Positions 1 to 8,549 of a stretch of DNA of 19,981 nt are shown here, one piece after another. Below the pieces are notes generated by a model. That model saw nothing but the letters and a program-made list of their open reading frames with translations. It made no database searches and was not told where the DNA came from. Location: positions 1-19,981 of the forward strand of contig JAAMPI010001092.1 in assembly GCA_013054445.1 (NCBI GenBank). The letters are read 5' to 3'. This DNA is from Cudoniella acicularis (taxonomy: Eukaryota > Ascomycota > Leotiomycetes > Helotiales > Helotiaceae). The position numbers and the translations under genes are program-made. Numbering within the stretch: position 1 is the first letter of the stretch; each line of letters begins with the position of its first letter.

Positions 1-94
1 GCTTAGTACTGCCACGCTAAACTGGCCGTTTTAGACCCCATGACCAAATTTTGTTGCTCGTCGCGATCCTGACGGAATCCTGTTAACCGGACTG

Positions 95-180
95 CTTCAG
101 TAATCTCGATCTGCGGCCACCTCCTCGATGACTCAACTCTGAACCTCGATTCTCGCCTACCTCCTTAGTGACCTCGACAT
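95..180. repeat. Isolated inverted copy of the 28-29 bp minisatellite
   Basis: Read on the minus strand, about 95-133 gives the core GGTGGCCGCAGATCGAGATT followed by ACTGAAG, nearly identical to the tandem units at 5513-5626, which lie in the opposite orientation. A more diverged second unit (an ATCGAGGTT-like core with GAGGTAGGCGAGA) follows at about 140-178. It lies directly upstream of the decayed reading frame that starts at 202. Whether the repeat has a function is unknown. Confidence 0.6.
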
Positions 181-201
181 TTGCTCGCTCGAGCTCACGA
201 C

Positions 202-1214
202 ATGTCTATAGACTTGCTAGCGAGGATTGAGCGTGACCTCTCTAAGATAGGGGAAGAACTCTGGAATATTGATAGTCTAGATAATATTCTCGACAAGGTG
301 TTTAAGAGACTCTTATTATTAAAAGCGCAACTCGAAGTCTAGAAATCATTATAAGCTACTACAAACTTGCTACGACAAGTACCAAGCAAGAAAGCTCTTC
401 TAAAGCAGCAAGCTAAGAAAGTAAAGAATTTGGTTCGCTTTACCTTTCGAAAGAACAGTCGTCAAGAGCTTCTTAAACGAGGCAAAGAAGGCGAAGGAGG
501 CGAAGGAGGTGAAGGAGGTGAAGGAGGTGAAGGAGTCGAAGGAGGCAGACACCGGAAACTACGCAAGTTGGATTGCGATGCTTTAAAGCTCTGTGGATTA
601 TCTTATACGACCGAAGAAATCGTCAAAATGGGTGACGTAGAGTTCGAGTTCCTCTAAAAACGTGTGGCAGAATTCCTCTCTTATCGCAATCTTTCCTACC
701 TTTTATATCGCTCGGACGTGGACAAGGCTGTCGATTCCAAGCTCGAAGATCCCGAGGACGATGAGTTATTCGACAAATTCATGCAAAGTACACAATGTGG
801 TTTCTTAAAACAGACTGAGGCTAATTGAACTAGCACACACTGCCCGACGACTATCGACTCGCAAACGAAAATACGATGCAATAGCATCACCGAACGAAGC
901 CGCTCAAGGTGAGTTCGATCGTTGCGTATCACTACAAATGGCAGACTTAACTAATTGTAAAAGGGCCGACGAAGACAACGATAAACACGGAATTGGAAAA
1001 GTACGGAGACGCCTTTGCTGTTAATATAGCAGACGCGCGATACGCTCTGTCCTCTGACGAAGATATTGGGGATATATACCTAACAAATCCGAAGATCGAA
1101 CAAAATCCGGAGATTGAACGCAACATCAAAGACAAGAAATCATTCCTCACGGCTTGGATTTCCGAAGAAATGGGCATACAATTAGGCAAACGTGGTCGAC
1201 TGCTAGGTTACTAA
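202..1214 (+). pseudogene. Decayed or multi-exon gene of unknown function
   Basis: One plus-strand frame runs from an ATG at 202 to a TGA at 826-828 and is broken only by TAG at 340, TAA at 352 and TAA at 655. It reads as a lysine- and leucine-rich helical protein (MSIDLLARIERDLSKIGEEL at the start) with a GEGGEGG run at 488-545 and an acidic stretch near 740-775. Similar-looking coding sequence resumes in the +1 frame at about 816 (RLIELAHTARRLSTR). It crosses a good intron (GTGAGT at 908, acceptor AAG ending 963) and ends at TAA 1212-1214 (NPKIEQNPEIERNIKDKK region). No family is recognised. Three stops plus a frame change fit decay better than a normal gene, but unrecognised small introns could explain some breaks. 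Confidence 0.45.
488..545 (+). repeat. 9-bp microsatellite (GGCGAAGGA-like)
   Basis: About six copies of a 9-bp unit, GGTGAAGGA or GGCGAAGGA, stand in frame inside the decayed reading frame and encode repeated Gly-Glu-Gly. The unit length is a multiple of three, so copy-number change would keep frame. Confidence 0.8.
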
Positions 1215-1369
1215 TCTCTTCCTTCTATTACAATATTAATCCTGTTGATCGTATGTACTAACAAACTTCGGTATTCGTATCACAATGTCATTCAACTATC
1301 AGATTCAAACAGTCTATTGCTTCCACAAACGCGCTAGTGATGAAATTTAATACTACAAGTGGTGCTCAG

Positions 1370-1537
1370 CTACACACAGAGAATTCCAGCTTCAACAAGT
1401 GCATTCTTGAGATCTTGAAAGTCTTCTAGCTTTGGATGAGGGTCGCCTTTGTTGTAAATTTCATGCGTTGTAGCAGTCCGGCCATGCGTCTCATTTGCCT
1501 GACACACACGTGGCTCGCCATCCTCAGCTTCGAACTT
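1370..1537 (-). other. Open extension beyond the TAG of the first paralogue
   Basis: After TAG 1540-1538 the same minus frame stays open for 55 codons and ends at TAG 1372-1370. The extension begins KFEAEDGE and holds an NETH tetrapeptide that also occurs at the matching place in the second paralogue (FKGNETHMETV). The residues flanking the TAG (PTRQTG-stop-KF) align with PFRTIG-W-VF in that paralogue. The stretch therefore looks like the natural C-terminus of the family, cut off by a TAG where a tryptophan is expected. Confidence 0.6.
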
Positions 1538-2172
1538 CTAGCCAGTCTGCCTAGTAGGGACACATCTATTCAAATTCGAGACATCTAGCATGATAGTCCC
1601 TTGGGGAAGAATGAGCTCCAACATGTGTGCGGGATTTTGGTCGATGATCTGAAGTCTAACTAGGGTTGATAGATTATTCGTATTCAGATAATCGGTGAGC
1701 TCCGGGAGGAAGGCGCTATTAACTCCGGACAAATCGGGTATAGGACCTGTTTGGTACTCGTATGGGTGGAAACCATGGTCTGTAAGAACGAATATATGCC
1801 CATGCACGTTGCTGAGATTCATAGCCTGGATCGCGGTGGTTCTGGCCCAACGGCAATGAGGCTCATTGTAGTTGACACCGAGAATAGCGGTATTCTCAGG
1901 GATGGCAAAGTGGGCATGAGCTAAATGGATGCCGAGGATCCCATCAGCGCGATTCCGAACGAAGAGTGTAGCAAGATTGTGAATGTGTGACTCGAGGATT
2001 TCCGGTTGTTGTGAATCGTCTGGGAGCACGTTGTAGCTATGGAAATGAGTTAGAAACCAACTACTTCCAGAGCCTCTGTTGCTCACATATTACGGCTTTC
2101 CTCCAAGTCCTGGACCTTCAAAGTCTTATTAAGACCGGGAACATCGAAAGGCTTTGCTCCTCTATATGCCAT
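1538..2172 (-). CDS. Unknown-family protein, paralogue 1 (C-terminus cut by TAG)
   Basis: Function not recognised. Exon 1 is 2172-2087 (start MAYRGAKPFDVPGLNK). The intron is 2086-2037, with donor GTGAGC and acceptor CATAG in phase 2. Exon 2 starts at 2036 and reads YNVLPDDSQQ. The in-frame stop at codon 195 (1540-1538) gives 194 residues; with the extension to 1370 the family length would be about 250. Conserved with paralogue 2 (4316-5109): LGIHL.H.H, GRW or CRW followed by A, HGHIF, YEY, DLS, LQI, GT.ML and P.R..G. The histidine cluster (HLAHAH, then HGH) might bind metal, which is inference. A TATA-like element lies about 90 bp upstream. No signal peptide or membrane segment is evident. 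The truncated form could still be made, but most of the conserved C-terminus would be missing. Confidence 0.6.
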
Positions 2173-2255
2173 TGTTCGTAAAGCGGACCAAGTAGGTGAA
2201 TGTGCAACGGTTTTTAGATGCGAGCTGGAAGCATACGAGCTTGAGAATTATCGCC

Positions 2256-2268
2256 TATATAGTATATA
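2256..2268 (-). promoter_or_regulatory. TATA-like element upstream of paralogue 1
   Basis: The sequence TATATAGTATATA reads TATATACTATATA on the minus strand and lies 84-96 bp before the ATG at 2172. The position fits a core promoter for the minus-strand gene. AT-rich words are common here, so this is only suggestive. Confidence 0.35.
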
Positions 2269-2272
2269 AGCA

Positions 2273-3113
2273 GTGTGATAAGCTGTAGGATGGATAGAGG
2301 CTTGTCCTAGTATTTACCTTGGCTGTGGTTGTACCGTTGGCGAGATTGGGAGAATAAAGTTGACTATTTGCGCAAAAGGCCGAAGGTGAAGTCGAGCCTA
2401 CAATGCCGATATACTTCCTGCGCCTCTAATAGAATATGTTAAGGTAGAAAGAGGTATGGTAAAGGCGCGGTGCGAGGGAGGAAGGAGTCTGGTGATATAT
2501 ATTGCTAGGCGAAATGCTGATGCAAGACGGAAAATAGTGCGAACGGCTGCCCCTCAGTGTAAGTGGGATGAAATCTATTGGCGGCTGGGCGGAGCCGGGT
2601 CCGGCAGAAAACTAAGTCATCGATGTGGCTCAAAAACAACCTTAGGGCGTCTGATCTCTTGCTTGCCATTCGAGACGTTGATGAGGTAGGTTATTCACGT
2701 GGAGGAAGAAATTGTGGTTTGCGGGACTTTCAAGTGGGTGGGACACAATTCCATGTGATTCGCTTAGCAAGCCGATAGTGGCCGAGTAGACCCGGCGCAT
2801 TTGGGCTCCAACGTCTTCAGGCTGAAACGATGCGCAAAATTCCGCTAAAGTTGAATGCTCCTGAGCACTTTCCAATAAAAATTTCGCCGACAGTTTCAGG
2901 CATATAAATGTTTTCGCAAATTCTGGATGCATGCAACCCCCGATCTCAAGGGGTGGCTAAACTGTGGGCATGTGCGCTGTGGCTGTGCGGCTTAGCATGA
3001 ATTAGGAATGGTACGAAACGCATTTACCAGCTTCTGCCGCCTTCCTCTTCATGACTTTTCAGACACCAAAATAACGTGGACCTCTTCATCTGCCAGCCCC
3101 CTCCGCCAAACCA
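2273..3113. other. Intergenic region between divergent genes
   Basis: No supported gene. It lies between the starts of paralogue 1 (minus) and the phosphotransferase (plus), so it must hold both promoters. Open frames on both strands (such as 2642-2932 minus) show no recognisable motif. A TCACGTG E-box word occurs at 2695-2701. Confidence 0.5.
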
Positions 3114-4145
3114 ATGTCGGATCTGTTTGAGACGCAGCATGAGGTCACCCAAGACGATTGTGATGCGTACGCTCAGAATCTGGTGAAGAGCTCCGTGACA
3201 CCAGTACCCTGGCAAGGCTTTCATAGCTATACACTACGGTCAAACTCGGGGCTTATTATTCAATTTCGATCGGAAGCATCACCCCTCAGCAGTTCAACAA
3301 CTAAGCTTGCTAAACAAGTCCACGGCCATCTTGCTCTAGCCACTACATACCACGGCTTGATGCCCAACTCTTCGGTATCCGTATGGGTGATGGAAATCAT
3401 TGCCGGTGTTGGGTATTTGTTCACAGCTAGCACGATCACTATAGCCAAGCTAGATATCACAGTCATTGACTTCGCCAAGTAGGTCATCGTACATTGTCAA
3501 ATCAATTTGTGCTGCTAGCTGATAAAATACAGGTTCTATGCAGCGTCATGGAAAAACCCCCAATCTCCAGCCAAAGACAAAATCTATCTCTACACCACTA
3601 AACTCGAGCAGTTGTCCGCCTCCCTACCTCCCCGATTCACGAAAATCCTCGAAAATACACAGAAAAATATGGGTCTGATAATAGATCTAGTGCCTTGGGT
3701 TTTGACTCACCAAGATCTCTCGGGTATGAATATCCTCGTTGATCCTGATACCGGCCATATTACTGGTGTGGTTGACTGGGCAGATGCTACTATCGAACCA
3801 TTCGGCATGGCTCTATGGGGGCTAGAGAGTGTGCTTGGTTGCAGCGGCCCTAAGGGCTGGTCATACTTTGGAAGCGATCCTTCCTATTTACACTTTGGAT
3901 GTAATCCTTCCCGATCACGAGCGCTATTTTGGAAGATTTTGTTGAGAGAAATCGAATGTATAATCTCGGATGAATGTCGCCATGCTGTTAATGAAGTTAG
4001 AATCCTTGGGATTCTACTCCGATATGGTTTCCGCTGGGAAAATGGGACGGTGAGCCCTGTCAAGGATACTACCTACCTCGATGTGTTTCTCGAAGATGAG
4101 TTAAAGTTGGCTGGGGAGTCACATAGGTTGGAAGGGACATATTAA
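3114..4145 (+). CDS. APH/choline-kinase-fold phosphotransferase family protein
   Basis: Exon 1 is 3114-3478, the intron is 3479-3532 (GTAGGT to ACAG), and exon 2 is 3533-4145, giving 325 residues. The splice joins TVIDFAK to FYAASW, a junction typical of fungal proteins of the aminoglycoside phosphotransferase (APH) family, where DFA[KR]F..ASW follows a VWVMEKIPG-like segment (here VWVMEIIAGVGYL). Catalytic features: HQD at 181-183 followed by SGMN, so the Brenner-type HxDxxxxN loop is intact (H181, D183, N188). VVDWADA at 201-207 supplies the metal-binding Asp (D203, the DFG equivalent). The N-lobe is short and has no clear nucleotide loop, as is common in this fungal group. The substrate is unknown; fungal members are mostly uncharacterised small-molecule kinases. 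It sits alone on the plus strand between the two minus-strand paralogues. Confidence 0.8.
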
Positions 4146-4315
4146 TTGAGGTCAAGCTGTTGGTTCCTCTATAGGGGAGTTCTAGCTAATGTAGGAAAGG
4201 GAGTGACCCTGGGAGCTACCTTCATCTGACAGGTTCTAACCCTACATAATCATCTAAAAGATTTCCTGTGACACTATGTTACTATTGGGGTCCCTTCTAT
4301 TGCACGACAACATAC

Positions 4316-5109
4316 CTAGTTAATGACCTCATAGCGCTTTAGAATGGCTTTAAGAGCAGTAACGTTTGGTGCGAGTTTTGCGTCGATCAAGACTTTGTGA
4401 GGCCCCTTTACCGTTTCCATGTGCGTCTCGTTGCCCTTGAAAGATACAAATCCCTCTTTGTGAGTAAAGACCCACCCTATTGTCCTGAAAGGGGTTGCAT
4501 GAGAGATATCTTGCTCGTTCAGCATGACCGTTCCGCAGTCTCCGAAGTCGAATTCGGCCATGTTCCTAGCAGATTGGCCAAGAATTTGGAGTCCAACGGT
4601 GGCTTCCAACTGGTGCGATTGTAAATATTCAACCAAGTCCTTGAAGAAATTGGTACTGATATCAGATAGATCACTTGCTTTTCCCTCGACGTATTCGTAA
4701 GCTACAAAGCGACCTCCGTCAACGAGCTTGAAGATATGCCCATGTATGTCTGCAAGATTAACCTCTTCCATCTGGGTTGGTTTCGCCTAGCGACCGGAAG
4801 GTTCTGCGAAGGAATGGCCTAGCATGACGTTACCAGCTACAACTTTGGCATGGCTATGGATAAGATGGATTCCAAGTCTCTCGTGGACATTGTACTTGAC
4901 AAAAATCTCTATAAGGTTTTGCAAATGCGTGGTAGATATCTCCGATCGTAGCTCCTCACTGTCAACGAGTGTATTATACCTGGATTTGGTTTAGCAACTG
5001 TTAAGCCATTCTGAAGCGAGACTCACGCGTCAGTCGAGTTTTGGAGATCAAAAAGAGTTGGTTGGCAGTGGAAGCCCGGAATTTGGTTTGAAGGTGTGAT
5101 CAAGGCCAT
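4316..5109 (-). pseudogene. Unknown-family protein, paralogue 2, interrupted by TAG at codon 92
   Basis: Function not recognised; paralogue of 1370-2172. Exon 1 is 5109-5027 (MALITPSNQIPGFHC start). The intron is 5026-4980 (GTGAGT to CCAG, phase 2, as in the other copy). Exon 2 is 4979-4316, ending in TAG after EVIN. The frame reads YNTLVDSEEL, then GIHLIHSH and PSGR, then TAG at 4789-4787, then AKPTQMEEVNLADIHGHIF and a further intact run to the end, 156 codons after the TAG. Paralogue 1 has CRWA at the aligned place, so TAG replaces TGG (Trp). No other stop or frameshift is seen. Full length would be 248 residues. An internal ATG at 4771 could make a 151-residue C-terminal form. It may be a pseudogene, a readthrough gene or an RNA-edited gene. 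Confidence 0.65.
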
Positions 5110-5512
5110 AGTTGTTTTGCAAACGATACGAGTGTTTCTTGAATTCGGAGTATCTCACAGACGACGAGGGTAGTAGAACTCGCAAACGATGTCGATTGCA
5201 GAACAGGATAAGGGAGGGTATCTATGTCTTAAAATATCCGTCTAGGAGGCTGGGTTTGGGACTAAGGCAGCATCTGAGGGGTGAACAAAACATCTGAATC
5301 CCAAGGTCAAGACTTCGCGGAAACAATAATGCAGAGTGGGGAGGTGTATCGGGGAACTCTACCTTATTGGCCCGTGAATGCTGCGATAGTACCGACATAA
5401 AAGTATGTATCTCAGTTTGGTGACATGCATATGCACAAAAGATTAGGCAAAATTTCGTCAACATCCCAGTGCCATTGAGTGGCTCACGAATGAGGACGGG
5501 TCGAGCCGCAGA
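5110..5512. other. Upstream region of paralogue 2, no gene seen
   Basis: Only short overlapping frames without recognisable motifs are present. The stretch should hold the promoter of the minus-strand gene at 5109; an AT-rich word (minus strand ATATTTTAAG) lies about 125 bp upstream. Confidence 0.4.
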
Positions 5513-5626
5513 ATGGCCGCAGATCGGGATTACTGAAGAGGTGGCCGCAGATCGAGATTACTGAGGAGGTGGCCGCAGATCGAGGTTACTGAAAGAAGTG
5601 GGCGAAAAGTAAAGATCACCGAGGAG
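5513..5626. repeat. 28-29 bp minisatellite, four tandem units
   Basis: Units start at 5513, 5541, 5569 and 5598. The first three share GTGGCCGCAGATCG (the first begins ATGG), then [AG][AG][GA]TTACTGA. The fourth is diverged (GTGGGCGAAAAGTAAAGATC then ACCGAGGAG). The unit length is not a multiple of three, so this is not a coding repeat array. An inverted copy lies near 95-133. Confidence 0.85.
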
Positions 5627-6810
5627 GTGGACGTGGAGCCGAGAGAAGAGGATGTGAAAGGCGAGGTTATGGAAGAAGAGTAGGCACTGTAATGTCTGCT
5701 CTACCCCATGGGAGATTCTGAGCCTGGGCAGTGTGTACATAGAAGTTTAGCATGGAGCTAGACTTAGAAGCAACGAATGAACAATCGATAAGAGTGGTTT
5801 TTGCGAGAGGAGTTTGGGCGAGATTGAGGGAATAGTTATGATTTGAGAATATAATTATTTCGCACCACCAATGGTCATACAAGTTTAACTAAGAGCTCGC
5901 TGTTGAATCTCTGGGATTTTATTGAAAAAATTATTAATGTTAAAAAATGATGGGGTGGAGTGAGAGATTGAGGTGTACCGAGCCCCTTTCCATAACCCTT
6001 AGTCTAACCGCATCTAGACCAGTTAAATAGCCCGACTGTCCTCTGACATCTGCAAATCACTAAATCAAGGATGGAATCAGTAAAGTTTTGCAAATATGAT
6101 GAAGGTATTTTTTCAAATCATTAAAGAGTAAATATTTCAAAAAAAAACACAAAAATATAGGGCATAGTGAAAGACCAAGTCGAGACGGCTAAGTTCACCC
6201 AAAAAGCCGACACTTAGATAGCATGTGGGAAATTCCAGATAGGCACTTCTCAAATAGAGCTTAGAGATCCGGGTTTGCCATAGAGTATGTAAGATCACGA
6301 GTATTCGTTCGTATTCGGAGAGAGACATAATAAGTAATATTGAGGACAAGGCGCATGGCTTTTGGCAGGAAGTATCATTAGTGAAACTCTTATGCTAATA
6401 GCAAGAAAAACCGGAGAACAAAATCAACGACAGGTGATGTGCTGAGGTATTGAGATTCAATAAAGTAACTCATAAGCTTATCCGGAAGACTGTTTCGTGG
6501 ATCTAGCCACTCTATTCCAACTTTGCCCCCCTACGAGCTTTTGGCCTTCTGTGATAGCCACAGGGATCACATTATCCGTAGAAGCTGGGTTCCTGGCTGA
6601 CCAAACACTCCCAAGTAGTCGACATTTCTGAGATATTTAGTACTAATCGGATAAGTGCGAGTATGGCGTTCCTCATCTCGCGATTGAGGGTTGTCGGGTT
6701 AAAAGGATCGAGGTTTTGAGGAAAGTATGTCGGTCTCCAGGGTAGGACATATATCTCCGAATGAGGCGTTCTCGCCGATCTCTTCAGATGATCGATCCAT
6801 GATGGGATGT
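5627..6810. other. Long AT-rich stretch, no supported gene
   Basis: This 1.2 kb contains A/T runs (for example around 5920-5950 and 6135-6145) and only short open frames. A minus-strand frame at 6572-6820 is open for about 80 codons (PWRPTYFPQNLDPF) but has no recognised motif; it could be a downstream exon of the small gene at 6811-7020. Nothing else is seen. Confidence 0.4.
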
Positions 6811-7020
6811 TTAAGGCCAAACACCAGTGTTATACCCACAGGTGTAACACTGTCCTGTAAACCCCGTCGCGTCGCAACGTGGGCACTTATCAGCCTTGAC
6901 TTTGGCCCTTGTTTGAACCTTCCCCGTCGGCTGAGTGGACGTTGGAGTTGACCTCGGCTTTGCTGATGTAGTCGATTTGGTAGTTTGGGACCCGCCCTTC
7001 CGGGATTTGTTGTTGCCCAT
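6811..7020 (-). CDS. Small basic protein with a C-terminal zinc-ribbon-like CxxC pair
   Basis: A 69-codon intronless frame has a strong start context (ACCATGG at 7020). Residues 1-44 are rich in Ser, Thr, Lys and Pro and probably disordered. Residues 46-61 hold CPRCDATGFTGQCYTC, that is C-x2-C-x8-C-x2-C (C46, C49, C58, C61), followed by GYNTGVWP and TAA. Paired CxxC knuckles with Gly-rich spacing usually bind one zinc ion. The molecular role is unknown. The frame lies on the same strand as eL13, about 550 bp downstream of it. The compact motif and good start context favour a real gene, but a spliced longer form cannot be excluded. Confidence 0.5.
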   Translation of the reverse strand: MGNNKSRKGGSQTTKSTTSAKPRSTPTSTQPTGKVQTRAKVKADKCPRCDATGFTGQCYTCGYNTGVWP

Positions 7021-7569
7021 GGTTTCCTTGCCAAAGAAAGATGTGGAAAGAGTGGCCCCGATTTGGTATGTGGTGATTATTGGAGTTGTGTAGAAGTTCG
7101 TTGACGCTTGGGTATGAGAAAGTCTGAAGGCACAAGTCGAGGCTGATTGTAAAGTAGAAGTCTTGACTTAAGTGGATAGAACAGAGAAGTGGAGGTCGTC
7201 ACTGGGGCTTTATTTTATGCGCAATTTCCTGGAGAGTTATCAGCGGGGTCAGTGAATGAGAAATAGACATTCAGAATGTATCAATCGCTTCCGCGTCATA
7301 CTCGCTTGACATCTATCATAGCTAGTAATGACACCTAATTAGTGAAACCGTCAATGGATGATTTGGAAATGAATCCGCAATTTTTACCCCAGGCTCAAGT
7401 CACAAGTATCCTCCATAACCAAGAGACATGTCCCCAACGCTTGAAGTTGTGCAAAGCCGTTTGCATTCATGAAAGTACACCTAAGCAAGCCCTTGAAGAT
7501 GCTAATGTAACGTCCATTGATCCATCGCAATCGACACGAAAAAAGAGACCCTTTAGTAAACTATGCCGT
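7021..7569. other. Spacer between eL13 and the small zinc-ribbon gene
   Basis: No supported gene. It should contain the 3' untranslated region of eL13 and the promoter of the gene at 6811-7020. A plus-strand frame from 7342 is mostly antisense to eL13 and is not considered real. Confidence 0.45.
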
Positions 7570-8374
7570 TTATTTCTTAGCAGCAGCAGCCTCGTCAGCC
7601 TTCTCCTTCGCACGCTTCTCCCGCTTGCCTTGGTTTCTCGCATCGGCTCTCGCATCCCTCAACTTTCTGTATGCACCACCCTCAACAGCCTCTGGCAGAT
7701 CACTCTTCTTGGTCTCCTTGAATCCAGCCTCGACATTGATGATGGGCAGGCCTTGCTTAACGCTTGAAACGGTGTTCTTGATGCTGGAAACTTCCTCCTT
7801 CGATGCATCACCCTTCTTGTATTGACCCAATTTGCGTGGGAAAAGGATGAGACGAGCCCGGTAAGCCTTTAGGCGTTCAACGTTAACGGCGAGAGATTCG
7901 GTGGAGAGGTTTTGGCGGCGAGGATCAACGGAGATACCGATCGTGGGCGCGAGCTTGCGGGGGATACCAGCTTCCTATCTAACTGTCAAAATCCGGTGTA
8001 TATTTTTCTGAGTGCCTTGAGGCTTCTACCTTCAACTCAGTGAGAGTGAAACCACGTCCAGCTCGTACACGTCTGTTGTACTTGATTGTTGGGCATCGGA
8101 CAATGGGTCTCAACTTGTCAACTGGTCTTGGTGCGACAGCGGATGCCTTTGCAAGACGAGCATTACGACGTCTGAGTTTTCGGCCGGGCTATGAATTCGA
8201 ATTAGATTCTGTATCGTCCCTATGATCCATCTGCGAATTACCTGGTCGAAGTGAACTCGGACTCGTCGTTGCCAATCCTTGCGGAAATCTGCCCAACGTT
8301 AGGAGATATTTATATTAATCAGTAGAGAGAGGCATACGGTTGTGCGGGATCTGCTGATTGTGCTTGATCGCCAT
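7570..8374 (-). CDS. RPL13: 60S ribosomal protein eL13 (L13)
   Basis: A component of the cytosolic large ribosomal subunit. Four exons on the minus strand: 8374-8338, 8288-8242, 8188-8030 and 7974-7570. The introns are 49, 53 and 55 nt, all GT-AG. The spliced frame gives 215 residues, the usual eL13 length. It starts [20 protein letters not shown], and [14 protein letters not shown] follows the second intron. The middle has [20 protein letters not shown], then [20 protein letters not shown] after the third intron, then [20 protein letters not shown]. It ends in a Lys/Ala-rich tail ([11 protein letters not shown]). The first intron interrupts codon 13 (phase 1), a common place for introns in highly expressed fungal ribosomal protein genes. 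All conserved blocks are intact. A TCACGTG E-box lies about 160 bp upstream. Confidence 0.97.
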
Positions 8375-8533
8375 TTTGTCGAGATGCGATCAATCTTGTT
8401 GTCAAATTGTCGTCGAGAAGTTCGAATTTCGCAATCTGCAAATTGGCGCGAGAGGTAACCCTCAAGAAGCGAGCGCACAGCCAGCGAATTTTTGAAAATT
8501 GTGTGTTGCCTGAGGCATTAAGGAGGGACTTCA

Positions 8534-8540
8534 TCACGTG
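8534..8540. promoter_or_regulatory. TCACGTG E-box upstream of eL13
   Basis: The word CATCACGTGC contains the bHLH E-box core CACGTG (Cbf1-type factors bind TCACGTG in ascomycetes). It lies about 160 bp upstream of the eL13 start. The same ten-base word CATCACGTGC occurs upstream of DPM3 at 10377. Function is inferred from sequence only. Confidence 0.3.
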
Positions 8541-8549
8541 CGGAACCAT

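Noticed and set aside
1538..1582. A 45-nt in-frame intron in paralogue 1 that would remove its TAG
   Set aside because: The donor GTCTCG is poor, there is no clear branch site, and it would remove a segment (P.R..G) conserved in paralogue 2. Not fully excluded.
2642..2932. Minus-strand 96-codon open frame
   Set aside because: No motif, no sensible start context, and it lies in the intergenic space between divergent genes; probably chance.
4787..4833. A 47-nt intron in paralogue 2 that would remove the premature TAG
   Set aside because: Donor GTAACG and acceptor GCTAG exist, but removing 47 nt shifts the frame and leads to an early stop; it would also delete residues aligned with paralogue 1.
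7342..7830. Plus-strand frames over 7342-7825
   Set aside because: Mostly antisense to the last exon of eL13, which is certain.
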